From Qipengyuania mesophila (lineage in GTDB: Bacteria > Pseudomonadota > Alphaproteobacteria > Sphingomonadales > Sphingomonadaceae), in contig NZ_JAIGNU010000001.1 in the NCBI RefSeq assembly GCF_019711655.1, forward strand, positions 1,397,501 through 1,461,500: a stretch of 64,000 nucleotides of DNA, in the 5' to 3' direction. Position numbers and translations under genes: made by a program. Positions 18,781 to 26,266 of this stretch are shown in pieces. Each line of letters begins with the position of its first letter. The stretch's first letter is position 1. The notes beneath the pieces are model-generated. The model saw nothing but the letters and a program-made list of their open reading frames with translations. It was not told where the DNA came from and made no database searches.

Positions 18781-19722
18781 ATGGCCGACCCCTATACCAC
18801 CCTTGGCATCGCCCGCGGCGCATCCGAACAGGATATCAAGAGCGCCTATCGCAAACTCGCCAAGGAGCTGCACCCCGATCGCAACAAGGACAATCCCAAG
18901 GCGGCCGAGCGCTTCAGCCAGGTCACCAATGCCTACGACTTGCTGTCGGACAAGGACAAGCGCGCCCGCTTCGACCGCGGCGAGATCGACGCCGACGGCA
19001 ACCCCGCCAATCCCTTTGCGGGCATGGGCGGCGGCTTCCGCCCCAACGGCGGCGGCCAGCGCGGCTTCCGCGCCGAGGATTTTCAGGGCTTCGGCACCGA
19101 AGACGTCGATCTCGGCGACATTTTCGAAGGCCTGTTCGGCGGACGCGGCGGGCGTGGCGGCGGCAGCCCCTTCGGCGGTGGGCAGCAACGCCGCCAGCCG
19201 CAGAAGGGCGCCGACATCGCCTACAAGCTGCGCGTACCCTTCATCGATGCCGCGACGCTGAAAGACCAGCGCATCACGCTCGCCGACGGCAAGACGATCG
19301 ACCTCAAGCTGCCCAAGGGTGTCGAGGACGGCACGCAGATGCGGCTCAAGGGCAAGGGCCAGCACGGCCCCGGCGGTGCGGGCGACGGCCTCGTCACCAT
19401 CGCGATCGACAAGCACAAGGCCTACAAGCGCGAGGGCGACGACGTGCGCCTCGATCTGCCGATCACGCTCGACGAGGCGGTCAACGGCGGCAAGGTGCGT
19501 GTGCCCACGGTCGATGGCCCGGTGATGATGACCATCAAGCCCGGAACCAACGGCGGCACCGTGCTGCGGCTCAAGGGCAAGGGTTTCACGCGCAAGAACG
19601 GCACCCGCGGCGACCAGCTGGTCACGCTCGAGATCCAGCTTCCGGGCGACCTCGGCGAGCTGGCGAAACGGCTCGAAGGATGGAAGGATGAGAGCGACCC
19701 GCGGGCAGGGCTCGGGGTCTAA
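18781..19722 (+). CDS. Type II DnaJ/CbpA-like co-chaperone
   Basis: This 313-residue Hsp70 co-chaperone has an N-terminal J domain (residues ~4-69) with HPD at residues 31-33. A Gly/Phe-rich linker follows (FAGMGGGFRPNGGG and later GGRGGRGGGSPFGGG), then two C-terminal beta-sandwich substrate-binding domains (VEDGTQMRLKGKG, GTVLRLKGKGFTRKNGTRGD). The zinc-finger CxxCxGxG repeats of true DnaJ are absent, so it is of the CbpA type. Three bases separate it from the YihY gene downstream. Together with fabI they form a compact three-gene unit. Confidence 0.93.
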   Translation: MADPYTTLGIARGASEQDIKSAYRKLAKELHPDRNKDNPKAAERFSQVTNAYDLLSDKDKRARFDRGEIDADGNPANPFAGMGGGFRPNGGGQRGFRAEDFQGFGTEDVDLGDIFEGLFGGRGGRGGGSPFGGGQQRRQPQKGADIAYKLRVPFIDAATLKDQRITLADGKTIDLKLPKGVEDGTQMRLKGKGQHGPGGAGDGLVTIAIDKHKAYKREGDDVRLDLPITLDEAVNGGKVRVPTVDGPVMMTIKPGTNGGTVLRLKGKGFTRKNGTRGDQLVTLEIQLPGDLGELAKRLEGWKDESDPRAGLGV

Positions 19723-19725
19723 AGC

Positions 19726-20742
19726 TTGTCGCCGGAACCCTTTTCGGACCTTCCCGAGCGCGAGATCCACTCGCTCTCGCCCGAACAGCGCCGCAGGGAA
19801 GCGCGCGACCTGCGCGAACGCCTCGAGAGGCGCGTCGGCCCGGGGACCCGCGCCTGGGAAGTGGCCAAGCGCACTCTGGTCGGCACCTATAACGACGGCT
19901 TTATCCACGCCGGCAATCTCGCCTATCTCTCGATGCTGGCGATCTTCCCCTTTTTCATCCTCGGCGCGGCAATCTTTTCCGCTTTCGGTGAGGCGGCCGA
20001 GCGTGCGGCGATGATCAATGCCGTGCTCTATGCCCTGCCGCCGATGGTCCGCGATGTCATCGAACCGGTTGCGCGCGACGTCATCGAAGCGCGCAGCGGC
20101 TGGCTGCTGTGGGTCGGCGCGATCGTCGGGCTGTGGACCGTCGGCAGCCTGGTCGAGACGATTCGCGACATCTTGCGGCGCGCCTATGGCACGCACTCGA
20201 CGCACGCCTTCTGGAAATACCGCCTGTTCTCCTCGGGGGTGATCCTCGCGGCGGTGTTCCTGCTGCTCGTCAGCCTGATCGCGCAATTCCTGATCGGGAC
20301 GGCGCAGGAATTGATCCAGGCCTACTACCCGCAGCTGGTCGACCGGGTCATGGACCTGCGGCTGTCGCGCATCGTCCCGGCGCTGGGCCTGTTCGGCTCG
20401 CTCTATCTGCTGTTCTATTCGCTGACCCCGTCGAAATACCGCCGCAAGCGCTATCCCAAGTGGCCCGGCGTGCTCCTGACCACGCTGTGGTGGATTTCGG
20501 TGACCACGATCATGCCGGCGGTGCTGCGCAATTTCTTCGCCTATGATCTCACTTATGGCGCGCTCGCCGGGGTGATGATCGCCTTGTTCTTTTTCTGGCT
20601 TGTCGGGCTCGGCGTGGTTATCGGCGCGGAACTGAATGCGGCGCTCGCGGAAACGCCCGAAGAGGAAATGATCGAGGAAACCGACGAAAGCCGCAGGGCC
20701 GCGCTGGCCCGCGAGATGGAAGAAGAGGAGCACGCCCAATGA
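19726..20742 (+). CDS. YihY/BrkB-family inner-membrane protein
   Basis: A 338-residue protein with six predicted membrane spans, for example LAYLSMLAIFPFFILGAAIF, SGWLLWVGAIVGLWTVGSL, FSSGVILAAVFLLLVSLIA and GVMIALFFFWLVGLGVVIGA. It matches the YihY/virulence factor BrkB family, formerly mis-called ribonuclease BN. The N-terminal ~45 residues are charged and cytosolic, and the C-terminal tail is very acidic (EEEMIEETDE...EMEEEEH). The TTG start at 19726 is inferred from the spacing to the previous stop. Its stop overlaps the fabI start (ATGA). Molecular function is unknown. Confidence 0.88.
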   Translation: MSPEPFSDLPEREIHSLSPEQRRREARDLRERLERRVGPGTRAWEVAKRTLVGTYNDGFIHAGNLAYLSMLAIFPFFILGAAIFSAFGEAAERAAMINAVLYALPPMVRDVIEPVARDVIEARSGWLLWVGAIVGLWTVGSLVETIRDILRRAYGTHSTHAFWKYRLFSSGVILAAVFLLLVSLIAQFLIGTAQELIQAYYPQLVDRVMDLRLSRIVPALGLFGSLYLLFYSLTPSKYRRKRYPKWPGVLLTTLWWISVTTIMPAVLRNFFAYDLTYGALAGVMIALFFFWLVGLGVVIGAELNAALAETPEEEMIEETDESRRAALAREMEEEEHAQ

Positions 20743-21542
20743 GCGGATTGATGGCAGGTAAGCGCGGGCTGATCATGGGGCTCGCCAACGACAAGTCGCT
20801 GGCCTGGGGGATCGCCAGGCAATTGCGCGACCATGGCGCCGAACTGGCCTTCTCCTATCAGGGCGACGCGCTGAAGAAGCGCGTCGGCCCGCTCGCCGAA
20901 CAGCTCGGCAGCGATTTCCTCATCGAATGCGACGTGTCGGACATGGCCGCGCTCGACAGCGCCTTCGACGCGCTCAAGGCGCGCTGGGAGACGATCGATT
21001 TCGTCGTCCATGCGATCGGCTTTTCGGACAAGAACGAGCTTCGCGGGAAATATGTCGACACCAGCCTCGACAACTTCCTGATGACGATGAATATCTCGGC
21101 CTATTCGCTGGTCGCCGTATCGCAGCGCGCAGCGGCGATGATGCCCGATGGCGGCTCGATCCTGACGCTGACCTATTACGGCGCCGAGAAAGTCATACCG
21201 CATTACAACGTCATGGGCGTGGCCAAGGCGGCGCTCGAGACCAGCGTGAAATACCTCGCCAACGACCTCGGCCCGCAGAACATCCGCGTCAACGCGATCA
21301 GCGCCGGGCCGATCAAGACGCTGGCCGCCAGCGGCATCGGCGACTTCCGCTATATCCTCAAGTGGAACGAGCTGAACTCGCCGCTGCGCCGCAACGTGAC
21401 GATCGACGATGTCGGCGGTTCAGGTCTCTACTTCCTCTCCGACCTGTCCTCGGGCGTGACCGGCGAGACGCACCATGTCGATGCCGGCTACCACGTGGTC
21501 GGGATGAAGCAGGAAGACGCCCCGGATATCGGGCTTGTCTGA
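20739..21542 (+). CDS. fabI: Enoyl-[acyl-carrier-protein] reductase (NADH)
   Basis: FabI performs the last reduction of each fatty-acid elongation round and is the triclosan target. This 267-residue short-chain dehydrogenase has GLIMGLANDKSLAWGIARQL (NADH loop), the AIGFSDKNELRG stretch, the catalytic pair Tyr-x6-Lys in HYNVMGVAKAALE, and SAGPIKTLAASGI. It is complete and of normal size. Translation is coupled to the preceding YihY gene by a four-base overlap. Confidence 0.97.
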   Translation: MSGLMAGKRGLIMGLANDKSLAWGIARQLRDHGAELAFSYQGDALKKRVGPLAEQLGSDFLIECDVSDMAALDSAFDALKARWETIDFVVHAIGFSDKNELRGKYVDTSLDNFLMTMNISAYSLVAVSQRAAAMMPDGGSILTLTYYGAEKVIPHYNVMGVAKAALETSVKYLANDLGPQNIRVNAISAGPIKTLAASGIGDFRYILKWNELNSPLRRNVTIDDVGGSGLYFLSDLSSGVTGETHHVDAGYHVVGMKQEDAPDIGLV

Positions 21543-21562
21543 ATTCTTCGTTCGCATTATGT

Positions 21563-21581
21563 TCCTCTCGAATTGAGAGGA
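21563..21581 (+). promoter_or_regulatory. Hairpin covering the GFA gene's ribosome site
   Basis: A 7-bp stem (21563-21569 with 21575-21581) around GAATT encloses the GAGAGGAG that serves the ATG at 21589. There is no T run, so it is not a terminator. It could mask the ribosome site. Confidence 0.45.
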
Positions 21582-21588
21582 GACAGCG

Positions 21589-21987
21589 ATGTTGAGCGGT
21601 GGATGCCAGTGCCGCGCGGTGCGCTATGAAGTCGAAGGCGAAGTGGCGCACCATGCGCTGTGCCATTGCGCCGATTGCCGCGCCTCGTCTGGCGCTCCGG
21701 CGACGGCGTGGATGGCCTACAAGGCCGAGAATTTCCGGGTCACCAGGGGTGAGGCGGTCGCCTACAATTCGTCGGGCGATTCCTGGCGCCACTTCTGCGG
21801 AACCTGCGGCACGGGGCTCTACTTCATCAACGAGACGGCCCTGCCGGGTATCGTCGACATCCAGTCCGCCACGCTCGACGATGCTCCAGACCATGCGCCC
21901 GGCGCGCAGATCCAGACGGCCGAGCGGCTGCCCTACATGGCCGGTCTCGACGCACTGCCCGAGTTCGAACGCTACCCGGGAATGTGA
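21589..21987 (+). CDS. GFA-family zinc protein
   Basis: This 132-residue protein has the GFA (glutathione-dependent formaldehyde-activating enzyme-like) zinc-site cysteines: GGCQCRAVRYE, CHCADCRASSG and HFCGTCGTGLYF. Most members are uncharacterised and do not turn over formaldehyde adducts, so no specific reaction is claimed. A strong GAGGAG ribosome site precedes the ATG, inside a small hairpin. The gene converges on wecC with six bases between stops. Confidence 0.9.
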   Translation: MLSGGCQCRAVRYEVEGEVAHHALCHCADCRASSGAPATAWMAYKAENFRVTRGEAVAYNSSGDSWRHFCGTCGTGLYFINETALPGIVDIQSATLDDAPDHAPGAQIQTAERLPYMAGLDALPEFERYPGM

Positions 21988-21993
21988 CGCGCC

Positions 21994-23259
21994 TCAGGCG
22001 ACGTCGGGCCAGATGCCGCGCGTGTCGTAGACCGCCTTGCCCTGCCGCTCTTCGGGCGGGATGACCTTGAAGACATCGTGGTCGACCAGCGTGATCAGCA
22101 CGCCCGATTCCTCGAGCGCGGCGTCGATATCGACCAGCTCGGCGCCGGTGCCGTCGAATTCCCTCGGCAGTTCGCCCGCATAGGGCTCGACCACCTGCAC
22201 GCGCTCGCCGAATTCGCGCGCGAGACTGGCGGCGACGTAGCGGGCGGGCGACTCGCGGAAGTCGTCGATATTGGCCTTGAAGGCGAGGCCGAGACAGGCG
22301 ATTTTGGCGCCCGGATTGGCTTCGACCAGCGCCTTCGCGCGGGCGAGGACGTGGTGCATCTTGGCATCGTTGGTCTCGCGCGCTTGGCGGATGATCTTCG
22401 CCTCCTCGGGCGCGCCGTGGACGATGAACCACGGGTCGACCGCGATGCAATGACCGCCGACGCCGGGCCCCGGAGTGAGGATGTTGACGCGCGGGTGGCG
22501 GTTGGCGAGGCGGATCACCTCCCACACGTCGAGCCCCTGCCTGTCGGCGATCATCGACAACTCGTTGGCGAAAGCGATGTTGACGTCGCGGAAGGCGTTT
22601 TCGACCAGCTTGGTCATTTCGGCGCTTCGCGCATCGGTGGTGACGCACTCGCCCTTCACGAAGCGCTTGTAGAAGGCGAGCGCCTTGCGCGCGCAGCGCG
22701 GGGTGATGCCCCCGATCGAGCGGTCGTTATGCGTCAGTTCCTCGAGGATCTTCCCGGGCAGCACGCGCTCGGGGCAATAGGCGAGGCTGACGTCGGGCTG
22801 GCCGTCGCAAAGGCCCGGCATGGCGAGATCGGGGCGCTTGGCCGCGATCGCGTCGCGCATCGCCTCGGTCGTGCCGACGGGCGAGGTCGATTCGAGGATC
22901 ACCGTGTCGCCCTTTTTCAGAACTGTGGCGACCTTCTCGGCGGCGGCCATGACATAGGAGGTGTCCGGCGTGTGGTTGCCGTCCTTGGCGAAGGGCGTCG
23001 GCACGGCGATGACGAAGACGTCGGCGGGCGCAATCTCGGTCGAGGCCTTGAGCAGGCCGCGCTGGACAACCGCCTGGACCAGCCCGTCGAGATCGACCTC
23101 CTCGATATGGATCTCGCCGCGGTTGATCGTGTCGACCACGCTCTGGGTCACGTCGACGCCATGCACCGGGCAGCCCGCGCGCGCGATGATCGCGGCGGTG
23201 GGCAGGCCGATATAGCCGAGGCCGATGACGCAGACGTCGGGCTTGGTGTCACCACGCAT
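21994..23259 (-). CDS. wecC: UDP-N-acetyl-D-mannosamine dehydrogenase
   Basis: WecC oxidises UDP-ManNAc to UDP-ManNAcA with two NAD+. The 421-residue product has an N-terminal Rossmann motif VIGLGYIGLPTAAIIARAG, VPTPFAKDGNHTPD, and STSPVGTTEAMRD. The catalytic cysteine lies in GVGGHCIAVDP, and GLAFKANIDDFRESP is in the C-terminal domain. It follows wecB on the same strand with a 163-base gap that holds an inverted repeat. No glycosyltransferase, flippase or polymerase of an ECA or capsule pathway is adjacent, so the destination of the sugar is unknown. Confidence 0.95.
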   Translation of the reverse strand: MRGDTKPDVCVIGLGYIGLPTAAIIARAGCPVHGVDVTQSVVDTINRGEIHIEEVDLDGLVQAVVQRGLLKASTEIAPADVFVIAVPTPFAKDGNHTPDTSYVMAAAEKVATVLKKGDTVILESTSPVGTTEAMRDAIAAKRPDLAMPGLCDGQPDVSLAYCPERVLPGKILEELTHNDRSIGGITPRCARKALAFYKRFVKGECVTTDARSAEMTKLVENAFRDVNIAFANELSMIADRQGLDVWEVIRLANRHPRVNILTPGPGVGGHCIAVDPWFIVHGAPEEAKIIRQARETNDAKMHHVLARAKALVEANPGAKIACLGLAFKANIDDFRESPARYVAASLAREFGERVQVVEPYAGELPREFDGTGAELVDIDAALEESGVLITLVDHDVFKVIPPEERQGKAVYDTRGIWPDVA

Positions 23260-23334
23260 GAAATGTCTTTCCCTGATCCTTTGCGCGAGGGTCTAGCGCC
23301 TGTCGGTAAATTTTACAGTAATGGAGGGTCAATC

Positions 23335-23421
23335 CTTCCGAGATCGTTGCGAGGAGCCGCAGGCGACGCGGCAATCCACACGGTGCGGGGCTGGATTGCT
23401 TCGTTGCGGTCGCGATGACTG
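23335..23421. repeat. Intergenic inverted repeat (REP-like) between wecB and wecC
   Basis: An 8-bp perfect stem GCAATCCA (23371-23378) with TGGATTGC (23392-23399) is flanked by GC-rich arms that are partly complementary. Left is around GATCGTTGCGAGGAGCCGC; right is around TTCGTTGCGGTCGCGATGAC. From memory, such GCAATCC elements recur between genes in several alphaproteobacteria. It starts immediately beyond the wecB stop. No second copy was noticed in this window. Confidence 0.6.
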
Positions 23422-23422
23422 G

Positions 23423-24547
23423 CTAGGCGTGGGCAAGGAGTTCCGCGATCCGCGCGGCCGCACGGCCGTCGCCGAAGGGATTATGCGCCCGCGCCATCGC
23501 CGCATAGGCGGCCTCGTCGTCGAGCAGGCGAGTGGTCTCGCGGACGATCGACGCGGCATCGGTGCCGACCAGTTTCGCCGTGCCCGCCTCGATACCCTCG
23601 GGCCGCTCGGTGGTCTCGCGCATGACGAGGACAGGCTTGCCCAGCGCCGGCGCCTCTTCCTGCACCCCGCCGCTGTCGGTGAGCATGAGATGGCTGATGT
23701 CGAGCAGGCGCGCGAAATGCGGGTAGTCGAGCGGCTCGATCAGCGCGACGTTGTCGAGCCCCGCGAGCTGCCCGTTCATCACGGCCCGCACATTGGGGTT
23801 GAGATGGACCGGAAAAATAACCGCAACGTCAGGACGGGATGCAATTTCCCTAACCGCATTGGCGATATTCTGCATGCCTTCGCCGAAATTCTCGCGCCGG
23901 TGGCTGGTCATCCCGATGATCCGCTTGCCGGCAAACCGGCGCTCGAGATCGGCGAGTCCCGAGGCCAGGCCCGGGTCCTGCCCGACCCGCTGGGTCACCC
24001 AGTGGAGCGCATCGATCACCGTGTTGCCGGTGACGTGAACCGTGGCCGGATCGACATTTTCGCGCAGCAGCGCGTCGCGCGCGGTCTCGGTCGGCGCGCA
24101 ATGGAGCGCCGCGAAGCTGCCGACGACGCGGCGGTTCACTTCCTCGGGCCAGGGATGGTGGATATCGCCGCTGCGCAGGCCCGCTTCGACATGGCAGACG
24201 GGAATCTGGCGGTAATAGGCCGCGATCGCACCCGCCATCACTGTGGTTGTATCGCCCTGCACCACCACCCAGTCGGGCCGCTCGGCGTCGAGCACCTTGC
24301 CGATCTCGACCAGCGCGCGGGCGGTCAGCGCGTCGAGCGTCTGCCCCGGAGTCATCAGGTCGAGATCATGGTCGGGGACCACGCCCGCGATGGCGAGAAC
24401 CTGGTCGAGCATCTCGCGATGCTGCGCCGAAATGCACACGCGGCTCTCGAACCGTTCGTCGCCCGCTAGCGCATGCACCAGCGGAAACAGCTTGATCGCT
24501 TCGGGTCGTGTCCCGAATACGGTGAGGATTTTCCGGCGCGAACTCAT
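23423..24547 (-). CDS. wecB: UDP-N-acetylglucosamine 2-epimerase (non-hydrolysing)
   Basis: WecB interconverts UDP-GlcNAc and UDP-ManNAc and supplies WecC. The 374-residue protein begins ILTVFGTRPEAIKLFPLV, the family start. It continues with CISAQHREMLDQVL, VVQGDTTTVMAGAIAAYY, HVEAGLRSGDIHHPWPEE (active-site region), GMTSHRRENFGEGM and LTDSGGVQEEAPALGKPVLV. It is complete and normal in length. It probably forms a two-gene transcript with wecC. Confidence 0.96.
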   Translation of the reverse strand: MSSRRKILTVFGTRPEAIKLFPLVHALAGDERFESRVCISAQHREMLDQVLAIAGVVPDHDLDLMTPGQTLDALTARALVEIGKVLDAERPDWVVVQGDTTTVMAGAIAAYYRQIPVCHVEAGLRSGDIHHPWPEEVNRRVVGSFAALHCAPTETARDALLRENVDPATVHVTGNTVIDALHWVTQRVGQDPGLASGLADLERRFAGKRIIGMTSHRRENFGEGMQNIANAVREIASRPDVAVIFPVHLNPNVRAVMNGQLAGLDNVALIEPLDYPHFARLLDISHLMLTDSGGVQEEAPALGKPVLVMRETTERPEGIEAGTAKLVGTDAASIVRETTRLLDDEAAYAAMARAHNPFGDGRAAARIAELLAHA

Positions 24548-24586
24548 GTCCGGCCTAGTAACCGCAAATGGTTAAGCGGCGATAGA

Positions 24587-25159
24587 CTACTCGGGATCGC
24601 TGGCGGTTTCGGGTTGCGGCAGCGATTCCGCGCCGGGGGTCTCGCCCGCGCGCTCACGCTCGAGGCGTTCCATGTATTCGCGCTCGATCATTTCCACGCG
24701 TTCCTGCTCGGCCGCAGCATCCTCGTCGATCGTCGAAAGGCGCTTGGCGCGCTCGGCGGCGATGATCTCGCCGAAGCGCACCCCGGCATTGTTCGCCTTG
24801 TCGGCATAGGCGGCGTTGATCATTTCCTGCGTACAGCCGGTGAAACCGCCAGCGCCAGTGGGGGAGCAGGACATGGTGCCGAAATCGCCGACCATCTCGA
24901 AGCTCTCGACCCGTTCGGCCCAGGACTGGTTCTCCGGGCTCTCCGAGAAGCGCAGGGTTTCCGGAATGCGATAGCGTTCGGCTTCTCCCTTTCGCGCGCA
25001 GACCACGATCTGTTCGGGTGTGCTTTGCGGACATTCGTCGTCACCATAGACGATGATCATGTTGTAGCTGTCGTCGCCCGCATCGGCGGTGTCCTGCGCC
25101 TGCGCGGAAACAGGCAGGGTGAGAGCCAGGCCGGCCAGGGCAATCAGCGGTTTGGTCAT
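24587..25159 (-). CDS. Exported protein of unknown function with acidic coiled C-terminus
   Basis: This 190-residue protein starts with a signal peptide (MTKPLIALAGLALTLPVSAQA). Its mature part contains DDECPQSTPEQIVVCARK, a cysteine-bearing motif I have seen in sphingomonad hypothetical proteins. Further cysteines lie in MSCSPTGAGGFTGCTQEM. The last ~60 residues are charged, helical and probably coiled (AAAEQERVEMIEREYMERLE). Periplasmic location is inferred. No function can be assigned. It stands alone between coq7 and wecB. Confidence 0.75.
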   Translation of the reverse strand: MTKPLIALAGLALTLPVSAQAQDTADAGDDSYNMIIVYGDDECPQSTPEQIVVCARKGEAERYRIPETLRFSESPENQSWAERVESFEMVGDFGTMSCSPTGAGGFTGCTQEMINAAYADKANNAGVRFGEIIAAERAKRLSTIDEDAAAEQERVEMIEREYMERLERERAGETPGAESLPQPETASDPE

Positions 25160-25250
25160 CGTGCGTCCTCTTGGCGAATGGGGCGGCGGGCATTGAGCGC
25201 CCGCACGGGTGAACTGTCAATGAAGCATCTGCGGCTGGCCGCGGTTCCGC

Positions 25251-25778
25251 TCACACGCGCTCCGAAATGCGGATCGCGGCGCGGCAGCCAAGACGGATCA
25301 GCCCCGACAGCAGCGGATAGGCCGGCGCGCGCTCCGCCCCCGCGGCCAGCGCGGCGTCGCGATGCTCGCGCTCGTCATCGCGGAACTCCTCGATCATCGC
25401 CGCCAGCTCGGGATCCTCACCGCTCTCGTGGAGCTGGTCGAGCTGGCGCGAATAATGCTCGTCGATCTCGGTCTCGATCGCCGCGGTGCAGGCCATCGCC
25501 GCCTCTGGGCCGATCAGCGCGGTGGCGGCGCCCAGGGCGAAGCCGGCGCGGTCCCAGAATGGCTGGAGCGCGGTGGGCCGGACACCGCGCCGCGCCATCA
25601 GCGCGTCGAACTTCGCCCGGTGCCCCGCCTCCTGCTCCGCCATGCCGGCGATCTCGGCCGAATGCGGGCCGCGATCGCCCATCACCGCGAGTTGCCCGGC
25701 GTAGATGCGCGTCGCGCCGAACTCACCGGCCTGGTCGACACGGATCATGCGGGCGAGGTGATCGGGAAGCTGGGTCAT
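25251..25778 (-). CDS. coq7: Demethoxyubiquinone hydroxylase Coq7
   Basis: Coq7 is the di-iron monooxygenase that adds the C6 hydroxyl (penultimate step) in ubiquinone synthesis. The 175-residue product has the ferritin-like metal-ligand helices MIRVDQAGEFGATRIYAGQL, AEQEAGHRAKFDALM (ExxH), ETEIDEHYSRQLDQL, and EEFRDDEREHRDAAL (second ExxH). The ATG at 25778 overlaps the dsbB stop (ATGA), the last coupling of a long leftward cluster. Length matches the short bacterial form. Confidence 0.94.
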   Translation of the reverse strand: MTQLPDHLARMIRVDQAGEFGATRIYAGQLAVMGDRGPHSAEIAGMAEQEAGHRAKFDALMARRGVRPTALQPFWDRAGFALGAATALIGPEAAMACTAAIETEIDEHYSRQLDQLHESGEDPELAAMIEEFRDDEREHRDAALAAGAERAPAYPLLSGLIRLGCRAAIRISERV

Positions 25779-26251
25779 GCGCGCCGATCTTTCACCAGAA
25801 GAGACAGGATGGCCAGACCGGCGGTTGTCGAAATCAGGAAATTGAAGCCAGCCAGGCTGATCCCCAGCAGCGTCCAGGCCGGCTCGTCGCAACGCACCAG
25901 CGGGGTGTTCATGATATTGTCGAGCGCATTGCCGCCGCCCGTCGATGCGATCGCTGCGCAGGAGGTAATACCCGGCCACCAGCCGTATTCGACCCCGGCG
26001 TGGAACAGGCCGATCGCCCCCGAGGTAAGGATTGCCAGCGCGGCGAGTGCGGTCCAGACCCGCGGCGGCGGTACGGCGAAGGCGAGCATCGCCAGGCCCA
26101 GCGCGACGAAATGCGGCCAGCGCTGCCACCAGCACATCTCGCAGGGATAGAGGCCGAAGCCATATTGCGAGACATAGGCACCACCGAGCAGGACGGCGGG
26201 CACGACGAACGCAAGGAGACGGGCGAAGCGGGCGGACTGCGAAAGGCTCAT
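25775..26251 (-). CDS. dsbB: Disulfide bond formation protein B (DsbB-like)
   Basis: DsbB is the inner-membrane quinone reductase that reoxidises DsbA. The 158-residue protein has four membrane helices. The first redox pair is CEMC in YPCEMCWWQRWPH; the second pair is represented by Cys in GITSCAA and VRCDEPAW. The GLFHAGVEYGWW stretch is typical of the alphaproteobacterial form. It lies 15 bases after ctpA and overlaps coq7. The quinone link with Coq7 is probably coincidental. Confidence 0.93.
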   Translation of the reverse strand: MSLSQSARFARLLAFVVPAVLLGGAYVSQYGFGLYPCEMCWWQRWPHFVALGLAMLAFAVPPPRVWTALAALAILTSGAIGLFHAGVEYGWWPGITSCAAIASTGGGNALDNIMNTPLVRCDEPAWTLLGISLAGFNFLISTTAGLAILSLLVKDRRA

Positions 26252-26266
26252 GCCCCGCGATCTAGC

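Noticed and set aside
18709..20739. 676-codon minus-strand ORF opposite the co-chaperone and YihY genes
   Set aside because: Antisense shadow; the J-domain and membrane protein on the plus strand are unambiguous.
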